From contig DAOUSX010000074.1 in the NCBI GenBank assembly GCA_030627025.1, positions 1 through 6,093 on the forward strand: a stretch of DNA of 6,093 nt, read 5' to 3'. Positions within the stretch are counted from its first letter, which is position 1, and each line of letters starts with the position of its first letter. Shown here in pieces: positions 1-6,093 of this stretch. A program made the position numbers and the translations under genes. A model generated the notes under the pieces. The model did not search any database and was not told where the DNA came from. It saw only the letters and a program-made list of their open reading frames with translations. This DNA is from Dehalococcoidia bacterium (GTDB taxonomy: Bacteria > Chloroflexota > Dehalococcoidia > GIF9 > AB-539-J10).

Positions 1-1
1 A

Positions 2-604
2 TTGAAAGAACCATTTGCCGAATTCATACAAGCTGAATTGAAGGATAATACCTTGCTCATCACCTGTGGGCTTCCGGGAACCTGGAAGACCGAGACCAGC
101 GAGGAAATATCCAAAATAAAAGGCTATCCCATCGTTCGAACCGACCTAGTCAGGAAAGAAGTGCTGAAAAACGAGGACATATTCGATGAAGAAGTTGCTT
201 CAAATATGGATAAGCGAACGATGGTCTATGATGAAACATTTCAGAGGGCAGCGGAGACCGTCAAAAAGGGCAATAATGTGATAATTGATGCTACCTTCGT
301 CACGCAATTGCTAAGAAGGCGCGCCGCTGAAATAGCAGCCAAACACAACAAAACATTGGTTATCCTTCAAACAGACTGCCCACAGAAAGTAGCCATAGGG
401 AGGATACTGAGACGAACCAGGGAGAGTTACGAATCGAATGCACTTACCAAACAAGCCTACCTCAACAACAAAAAGAAGTTCCAACAAGTGGATTTAGATG
501 ACCTGAAGCGATTGAATCCCAACCTTAGCATCATCCATTTGATAGTGGATACCCAGAAAGACCCTCCTGAAGATTGGTATATCATCGGTATGGAAAAAAG
601 ATGA
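2..604 (+). CDS. P-loop kinase-like ATPase, COG0645/AAA_33 type, possibly 5' partial
   Basis: This is a small nucleotide-binding protein of the zeta-toxin/polynucleotide-kinase-like P-loop class, probably an ATP-dependent kinase of unknown substrate. In the 200-residue reading a P-loop GLPGTWKT sits at residues 23-30, a Walker B-like strand VIIDATF at 93-99 with D96, and an Arg-rich lid-like segment RILRRTR at 134-140, followed by a helical, charged C-terminus. The order and spacing fit COG0645 predicted kinases. One residue is odd: the canonical Gly before the catalytic Lys is Trp (W28, codon 83-85). The frame is open to the left edge, so TTG at 2 may be the true start or an internal codon; no ribosome site can be judged. 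The stop overlaps the ATG of the downstream PHP gene, so the two are probably translationally coupled. The fold class is fairly sure, the substrate unknown. Confidence 0.75.
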   Translation: MKEPFAEFIQAELKDNTLLITCGLPGTWKTETSEEISKIKGYPIVRTDLVRKEVLKNEDIFDEEVASNMDKRTMVYDETFQRAAETVKKGNNVIIDATFVTQLLRRRAAEIAAKHNKTLVILQTDCPQKVAIGRILRRTRESYESNALTKQAYLNNKKKFQQVDLDDLKRLNPNLSIIHLIVDTQKDPPEDWYIIGMEKR

Positions 605-1464
605 AAATAGACCTGCATATCCATACCAAGACCTGTTCCGACGGCAATTTCTCCATTGAAGAAGTGTTCAAAGAGGCAAAAAAGAGAAATATCGATTTAA
701 TGTCGACCACCGACCACGATTCTATAAACTGCCAGGAAAGGGCAATTGCTCTGGCTAAACAGTATGGTATATCCTACCTCACCGGAGTGGAATTGAATGT
801 GACCTTCCAGTATCTCGGTAACAAGCCCGTCTCCCTTGATTTTCTGGGATACCAGTATGATTTCAACAACGAAGAGTTAAGAAACAAACTCCAACTAATA
901 CGAGAACACAGGGAAAGCAGGGCACGCCAGATTTTACAGAAATTGAATGCTGAGTTCGACAAAGAAGGTATCCAAAGGTTCACGGAGGAGGATATCGAGA
1001 ACATACAGGATAGCGTGGATGGTACATTCGGACGCCCCCATATCGCGAACTATCTAATAAAAAAAGGCATCGTCAGTGATACGCAGGAGGCATTCGATAA
1101 ATACCTGGTTAAGTGCGATGTACCCAAGTATCCCCTTTCGCTTGCTGAAGCGTCGCAATTAGTCAGAAATGCCGGCGGCGTACTGGTACATGCGCATCCC
1201 AATGACCCTGATGGCACATCTTTGGTAACCATAACACGAGACTTAAGTGAGCAAATGAAGATAATTGAAAAATATATGCTACCGTATATTGATGGTATTG
1301 AGTGCTGGCACCCCAGACATGAGGAAAAGACTATTGCATACTATGTTAAGTTCGCCAGGAGACACAACCTTATTATGACTGGAGGTAGTGATTGTCATCA
1401 AAAACCACTCCTTATGGGCACATTAGATATACCCGATTGGGTTGCCACTCAGTTCAGGCGATAG
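601..1464 (+). CDS. PHP-domain metal-dependent phosphoesterase
   Basis: This predicted cytoplasmic metal-dependent phosphoesterase of 287 residues belongs to the PHP superfamily, closest in layout to the TrpH/YciV group that includes nucleoside 3',5'-bisphosphate phosphatases and 5'-3' RNA-trimming enzymes. The metal ligands expected of the family are visible: HIHT (H6, H8), TDHD (D38, H39), GVEL (E64), GRPH (H147), VHAHP (H197, H199), H237 in ECWHPRH, and GSDCH (D264, H266). The region at about 90-180 is the helical insertion typical of this group. I place the start at ATG 601 rather than TTG 574, because MKIDLHIHT is the usual N-terminus, the ATG overlaps the upstream TGA (ATGA), and a weak GGA lies 6 bases before it. 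The upstream kinase-like gene is its obvious partner. The family is secure; the substrate (nucleotide, RNA end or other phosphate ester) cannot be read from the sequence. Confidence 0.9.
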   Translation: MKIDLHIHTKTCSDGNFSIEEVFKEAKKRNIDLMSTTDHDSINCQERAIALAKQYGISYLTGVELNVTFQYLGNKPVSLDFLGYQYDFNNEELRNKLQLIREHRESRARQILQKLNAEFDKEGIQRFTEEDIENIQDSVDGTFGRPHIANYLIKKGIVSDTQEAFDKYLVKCDVPKYPLSLAEASQLVRNAGGVLVHAHPNDPDGTSLVTITRDLSEQMKIIEKYMLPYIDGIECWHPRHEEKTIAYYVKFARRHNLIMTGGSDCHQKPLLMGTLDIPDWVATQFRR

Positions 1465-1478
1465 AAGGACACTGCATT

Positions 1479-2804
<1,326 letters not shown>

Positions 2805-2815
2805 TATAACTGAGG

Positions 2816-2822
2816 AAAGGAG
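2816..2822 (+). promoter_or_regulatory. Strong ribosome binding site of metK
   Basis: AAAGGAG lies 5 bases before ATG 2828, the best Shine-Dalgarno match in the window. It fixes the metK start and suggests efficient translation of a high-demand enzyme within the ahcY-metK transcript. Confidence 0.8.
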
Positions 2823-2827
2823 CAAAC

Positions 2828-4036
2828 ATGCCGAACAGTTTTGAGAATGCATCTTCATACTTGCTCACTTCGGAGTCCGTTACTGAGGGACATCCCGATA
2901 AATTATGCGACCAGATTTCCGATGCCATCCTCGACGCCATACTGAAGGAAGACCCTATGGCAAGAGTTGCCTGCGAGGTGGCAGCGACTACAGGCCTGGT
3001 CATCGTTATGGGAGAAATTACCACTAAATGCTATGTGGAAATACCGGAGATTGTTCGCGGCGTGGTGCGAGATGTGGGATATACTCGCGCCAAATATGGA
3101 TTTGATTGCGATACTTGTGGAGTGGTGGTCGCCATCAAGGAACAATCAAAGGATATTGCCAGAGGGGTAGAGCAATCTCTTGAAGCAAGGAGTGGGGAAA
3201 CGATTAATGAGAAGGGAACCCTGGGTGCTGGCGACCAGGGAATGATGGAGGGCTTCGCTTGCAACGAGACCCCCGAGCTCATGCCACTCCCTATCACACT
3301 GGCACACAAGCTATGCCGCCGCCTCGCTGAAGTGCGCAAGAACCATACCCTCCCTTACCTTCGTCCCGATGGCAAATCCCAGGTAACCGTGGAATACAGT
3401 CATGGCATACCCAAAAAGGTGGTCAATGTTGTTCTTGGTGCTCAGCATGACCCAAACACAAATCATGATACTATTGAGCACGATCTCGTAGAACAGGTGA
3501 TTAAGAAGGTCATCCCATCCGACCTGATGGACGATGAAACTAAGATTTATGTCAACGCGACAGGACGCTTCGTCGTTGGTGGACCGGTGGGCGACACCGG
3601 CCTCACCGGACGCAAGATATTGGTCGACTCTTATGGTGGCATCGCCAGACACGGCGGAGGCTGTTTTTCAGGCAAGGACCCAACAAAAGTTGATCGCTCC
3701 GCAGCCTATGCATCACGATATGTCGCCAAGAACTTGGTCGCTGCTGGATTAGCTGACCGTCTTGAGATCCAGCTCTCCTATGCCATCGGGGTAGCATACC
3801 CCCTCTCCATCTCTATCGAAACCTTCGGCACAGGAAAAGTTTCAGATAATGTTATCCTTGACCTGATCAAAAAACACTTCGATTTACGCCCAGGAGCTAT
3901 CATCGAGACCCTGAATTTACGTCGCCCCATCTACCGCCAGACCGCCACCTATGGCCATTTTGGAAGAGAAGACCTCGACCTTCCCTGGGAGAAAACAGAC
4001 AAGGCGGAAATTCTGAAGGCTGAAGCGGGCTTGTAG
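2828..4036 (+). CDS. metK: S-adenosylmethionine synthase (methionine adenosyltransferase)
   Basis: This enzyme makes S-adenosylmethionine from methionine and ATP, with hydrolysis of the tripolyphosphate intermediate, in the cytosol, usually as a tetramer. The 402-residue length is normal and all three domains are present. Visible motifs are SVTEGHPDK (catalytic H22, D24), GAGDQG (133-138), [16 protein letters not shown] with F248, D256, R262 and K263, and the phosphate loop [16 protein letters not shown] with K283, K287 and D289. Two deviations are seen: Glu141 in [11 protein letters not shown], where Phe is the residue I know from this position in E. coli, and Cys279 where Ala is most common in the second signature. 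All core catalytic residues are kept, so I expect activity. The start is supported by AAAGGAG 5 bases upstream. It lies 23 bases after ahcY, a functional pair in the methyl cycle. It ends 2 bases before the end of a convergent gene. Confidence 0.98.
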   Translation: MPNSFENASSYLLTSESVTEGHPDKLCDQISDAILDAILKEDPMARVACEVAATTGLVIVMGEITTKCYVEIPEIVRGVVRDVGYTRAKYGFDCDTCGVVVAIKEQSKDIARGVEQSLEARSGETINEKGTLGAGDQGMMEGFACNETPELMPLPITLAHKLCRRLAEVRKNHTLPYLRPDGKSQVTVEYSHGIPKKVVNVVLGAQHDPNTNHDTIEHDLVEQVIKKVIPSDLMDDETKIYVNATGRFVVGGPVGDTGLTGRKILVDSYGGIARHGGGCFSGKDPTKVDRSAAYASRYVAKNLVAAGLADRLEIQLSYAIGVAYPLSISIETFGTGKVSDNVILDLIKKHFDLRPGAIIETLNLRRPIYRQTATYGHFGREDLDLPWEKTDKAEILKAEAGL

Positions 4037-4038
4037 AG

Positions 4039-4494
4039 TCAACCTGCGGTGAACATCTTCCACCCCAAAGTTACACCGATGGTTACAATCGTGCCTGCTA
4101 TGATTACCCCCAGTCCTATAGCAGGAAAAGCTTTCTTCCAATCCATACCTAATAGCCAGCCCGCGAAGGTCGCGGTATATACACCGGTAACGGGCAGGGG
4201 TATCGCTACAAGCAAGGTCAACCCCAGAAAGCCATACTTATCAACTTTCGGCTTGCCTCGCCTCTTCACATTCTCTAAATAGCGATTGAAGAGCTGAAAT
4301 CGAGACAAAAACTTGTCATAAAAGAGAGACAAACCAAAGAAGATGGGGAAAAACAACAGGGCATTCGCAATAATTGCGACGAGAAAGACAAGCAGCGGGT
4401 CAAGTCCAAAACGAAGAACCCCTAAAGGAATTCCTCCTCTTAATTCAAAGACTGGGCTCAAGGTAGTTGCTATAACCCAAGCTATTTCTCGCAT
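4039..4494 (-). CDS. Small integral membrane protein, COG2426 / 'small multidrug export' family (PF06695)
   Basis: This 151-residue, strongly hydrophobic membrane protein has about four to five apolar segments (roughly 2-13, 33-58, 88-100, 104-117, 124-146). It carries the two hallmark stretches of COG2426/PF06695: ELRGGIPLG at 17-25 near the N-terminus, and PLPVTGVYTATFAG at 99-112. A basic loop KRRGKPK (77-83) separates the halves. The family name implies drug export, but the function is not established to my knowledge. The paired motifs, each in a hydrophobic stretch, recall re-entrant loops of DedA-like proteins, which is only inference. I start it at ATG 4494. TTG at 4506 is an alternative adding four residues and lying 9 bases after the uppS stop; neither has a visible Shine-Dalgarno site, so coupling to uppS is likely. 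It ends two bases from metK, facing it. The family is likely right; the role is unknown. Confidence 0.85.
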   Translation of the reverse strand: MREIAWVIATTLSPVFELRGGIPLGVLRFGLDPLLVFLVAIIANALLFFPIFFGLSLFYDKFLSRFQLFNRYLENVKRRGKPKVDKYGFLGLTLLVAIPLPVTGVYTATFAGWLLGMDWKKAFPAIGLGVIIAGTIVTIGVTLGWKMFTAG

Positions 4495-4515
4495 AACAAC
4501 GGTCAATTAAACGAG

Positions 4516-5214
4516 CTACAGATTGCCAAAACGGCGCTGCCGTTGCCTGTAGTCAAGCAGTGCTTTCTCAATCTCTTTCTTGTTGAAGTCTGGCCATAAT
4601 ACCGGCGTAAAATAGAGTTCACTGTACGCCGCCTGCCATAATAGGAAGTTGCTCAAACGAATTTCACCACCAGTTCGAATAATCAGGTCAGGGTCAGGAA
4701 TGTCTGCAGTGCCAAGATAACTGCTGAATATCGTCTCGTTTATACCTTCCGGGGAAACATTGCCTTCCTTGATACACCGCACTGCATCCACTATCTCAGA
4801 CCTGCTACCATAATCGAAGGCAAGACAAAGAGTCATTCTGGTATTATCCTTGGTAAGCTCGGTGGCCGACTTAACTCTCCGCCTTAGCTCAACAGACAAC
4901 CTATCCAACTTGCCTATATGTCTTAACTTTATGTTAGCTTTATGCAAAGCTTTAGCTTCCTCATCTATACTATTCGATAACAGCCGTACTAATCCATGAA
5001 TCTCTTTCTGTGGTCTACTCCAATTCTCGGTGGAGAAAGCAAAAAGAGTGAGATACTTCACGCCGTAGTTGGCAAATGCCTTAACTACTCTACGGATGTT
5101 CTTAGCACCAGCTCGATGACCCGCGATCCTGGGAAGCCTTCGCTGTCTTGCCCACCTGCCATTGCCATCCATGATTATGGCTACATGACAGGGCAAAGAA
5201 CTATCTCCGCTCAT
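4516..5214 (-). CDS. uppS: Isoprenyl transferase, cis-prenyl type (undecaprenyl diphosphate synthase)
   Basis: This cis-prenyltransferase extends farnesyl diphosphate with isopentenyl diphosphate units to the long polyprenyl diphosphate that carries envelope glycans; it acts at the cytosolic membrane face. Motifs in the 232-residue protein are HVAIIMDGNGRWA (catalytic D16, plus N18, R20, W21), GH at 32-33, LFAFSTENWSRP (F60, N64, R67), and IRTGGEIRLSNF (R180, R186, S188) with AAYSEL (E199). These align with E. coli UppS D26, R30, H43, F70, N74, R77, R194, R200, S202 and E213. Chain length cannot be read off reliably. Two ATGs compete, 5220 and 5214. I prefer 5214, because AAAGG lies 8 bases upstream of it but only 2 before 5220, and because it forms an ATGA overlap with the upstream flavoprotein. 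The neighbours are that flavoprotein and a small membrane protein, not the frr/cdsA/dxr genes commonly beside uppS. Confidence 0.95.
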   Translation of the reverse strand: MSGDSSLPCHVAIIMDGNGRWARQRRLPRIAGHRAGAKNIRRVVKAFANYGVKYLTLFAFSTENWSRPQKEIHGLVRLLSNSIDEEAKALHKANIKLRHIGKLDRLSVELRRRVKSATELTKDNTRMTLCLAFDYGSRSEIVDAVRCIKEGNVSPEGINETIFSSYLGTADIPDPDLIIRTGGEIRLSNFLLWQAAYSELYFTPVLWPDFNKKEIEKALLDYRQRQRRFGNL

Positions 5215-6093
5215 GTCCATTGCCTTTCGTTAATATCTGTGGAATTAGCTTTCCCTGTAAATAGGGAGAATATCTTGCCAGGAAGATAATTCCGAACGCT
5301 TTTTATAACAGCTAATATAAAGTTGCCATGCCAGTCAAAGGAGAAAGTGGGTGAGTCAAGTAAAGCTCCTACTATATTATGGGAACTAGCAACATCAAAC
5401 AGCCTGTCTATTTGACCGTCACTCAGTTTCTGGTATAGCCTGCGAGCCACATGGCTACGCCGAATTTCCCTCCCCATTTTCGCCTTCCACGCTCTTTGAT
5501 AGTGGGAAAGCTGTCTTGCTTCCAAGCTTCCATTATCAAACGCCTCTAATAGCACCTCAACTGCTGCCTCACTGCCCAGATGCCCGAAATATATTCCCCC
5601 TCCCGTGGTTGGTTTCACCTGCCCAGCAGCATCCCCAACGACTAATAACCTATCACCATAGGTTCGAGGTAAGATCCCCATGGGAATAGCTCTCCCTCTC
5701 ATCCCGGCTTCCTGTCGTATCACCTTCCCTCGGCAAAAAGGGCTAGCCAAGAATTTCTCCAAATAGAATTTGGCATGAGATGTAGCGAGCACGCCGGCTA
5801 AAGCTTTGCCGTTTGAAATAGGGACAAGCCAGCCAAAAAATCCCGGCGCTACTTCTTGACTGAAATAAATCTCAACTTCTTCAACGCTCTGAACTTCAAC
5901 CACAGTTTGGGCACCAATGGCAAAATGGTCAATGCTCCCCAAACCGAGTTTTCTGGTGAAGCCGGGCTTAAAACCAGCAGCGATGACCACCGCCTTAGCC
6001 TTGAACGCCAAATGAGGGGTTTCAACCTCCACTCCCTCATTGTCAACGTTGATCTCCACTGCTGGAAGAGAGAAAAAGTAATCAGCACCTTCG
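5211..6093 (-). CDS. FAD-dependent oxidoreductase, geranylgeranyl reductase family, 5' end beyond the window
   Basis: About 293 C-terminal residues of a flavoprotein are visible; the frame runs open through the right edge. The GTG at 6059 is an internal Val codon preceded by in-frame EGADYFFSLPA, so it is not a start. Evidence is the strand AVVIAAGF with RKLGLG soon after (as in GGR proteins), and the second FAD motif LLVVGDAAGQVKPTTGGG, a hallmark of the geranylgeranyl reductase / p-hydroxybenzoate hydroxylase-like class. The C-terminal third is helical and basic, ending in a hydrophobic patch (NFILAVIKSV) that may sit at the membrane. The N-terminal GxGxxG and roughly 90-110 residues are missing, judging by the 380-400 residue family norm. 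The members known best reduce prenyl double bonds in chlorophyll or archaeal lipids; many bacterial ones are unassigned. It overlaps the start of uppS by 4 bases, suggesting a polyprenyl substrate. Family good, substrate inferred. Confidence 0.85.
   Translation of the reverse strand, partial: EGADYFFSLPAVEINVDNEGVEVETPHLAFKAKAVVIAAGFKPGFTRKLGLGSIDHFAIGAQTVVEVQSVEEVEIYFSQEVAPGFFGWLVPISNGKALAGVLATSHAKFYLEKFLASPFCRGKVIRQEAGMRGRAIPMGILPRTYGDRLLVVGDAAGQVKPTTGGGIYFGHLGSEAAVEVLLEAFDNGSLEARQLSHYQRAWKAKMGREIRRSHVARRLYQKLSDGQIDRLFDVASSHNIVGALLDSPTFSFDWHGNFILAVIKSVRNYLPGKIFSLFTGKANSTDINERQWT
5223..5227 (-). promoter_or_regulatory. Ribosome binding site that decides the uppS start
   Basis: AAAGG on the minus strand is 8 bases before the ATG at 5214-5212 and only 2 before the ATG at 5220-5218, favouring the downstream start. 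It lies inside the end of the upstream flavoprotein gene. Confidence 0.5.

Noticed and set aside
574..600. N-terminal extension of the PHP protein from TTG 574
   Set aside because: PHP proteins typically begin just before the HxH motif, and ATG 601 gives MKIDLHIHT with an ATGA overlap.
6057..6059. GTG 6059 as the start of the FAD-dependent protein
   Set aside because: The frame continues upstream to the edge, and the N-terminal FAD-binding Rossmann region would be missing; the gene is simply cut by the window.
5849..6088. Minus-strand 79-residue reading frame at the right edge
   Set aside because: It overlaps the GGR-family gene in another frame and has no recognisable motif; the flavoprotein frame is continuous through the same bases.

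Overview
The window carries seven protein genes in two convergent blocks that meet at about position 4037. There are no RNA genes, mobile elements, CRISPR arrays or repeats that I can support, and no gene-free stretch longer than about 85 bases. Bacterial gene style, an adenosylhomocysteinase of the short archaeal/Thermotoga type next to metK, and a geranylgeranyl-reductase-family flavoprotein beside uppS together suggest an anaerobic bacterium, most likely Chloroflexota of the Dehalococcoidia type. That placement rests on family recall and was not searched.

Plus strand, 2-4036: a small P-loop kinase-like protein (2-604, possibly open at the left edge) overlaps by ATGA a PHP-family metallophosphoesterase (601-1464). 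An 83-base gap follows. It holds a perfect inverted repeat, TTGACA-N6-TGTCAA, and a 10-base palindrome, and is the likely control region of the next two genes. These are ahcY (1548-2804) and metK (2828-4036), 23 bases apart. They encode adjacent steps of the activated methyl cycle: MetK makes S-adenosylmethionine, methyltransferases turn it into S-adenosylhomocysteine, and AhcY removes that inhibitor as adenosine plus homocysteine.

Minus strand, read from 6093 down to 4039: a flavoprotein of the geranylgeranyl reductase family, cut by the right edge (5211-6093), overlaps uppS (4516-5214), which is followed closely by a small COG2426-type membrane protein (4039-4494). The compact spacing suggests one operon. 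The pairing of a cis-prenyltransferase with a prenyl-reductase-like enzyme suggests isoprenoid lipid-carrier metabolism.

Most of the window is ordinary housekeeping DNA. The points that deserve a second look are a Walker A motif with Trp in place of its last Gly, the kinase/PHP overlap, the dyad ahead of ahcY, a Glu in the MetK signature, the uppS/reductase pair and the 2-base convergent junction. I do not see a clear new biological system.
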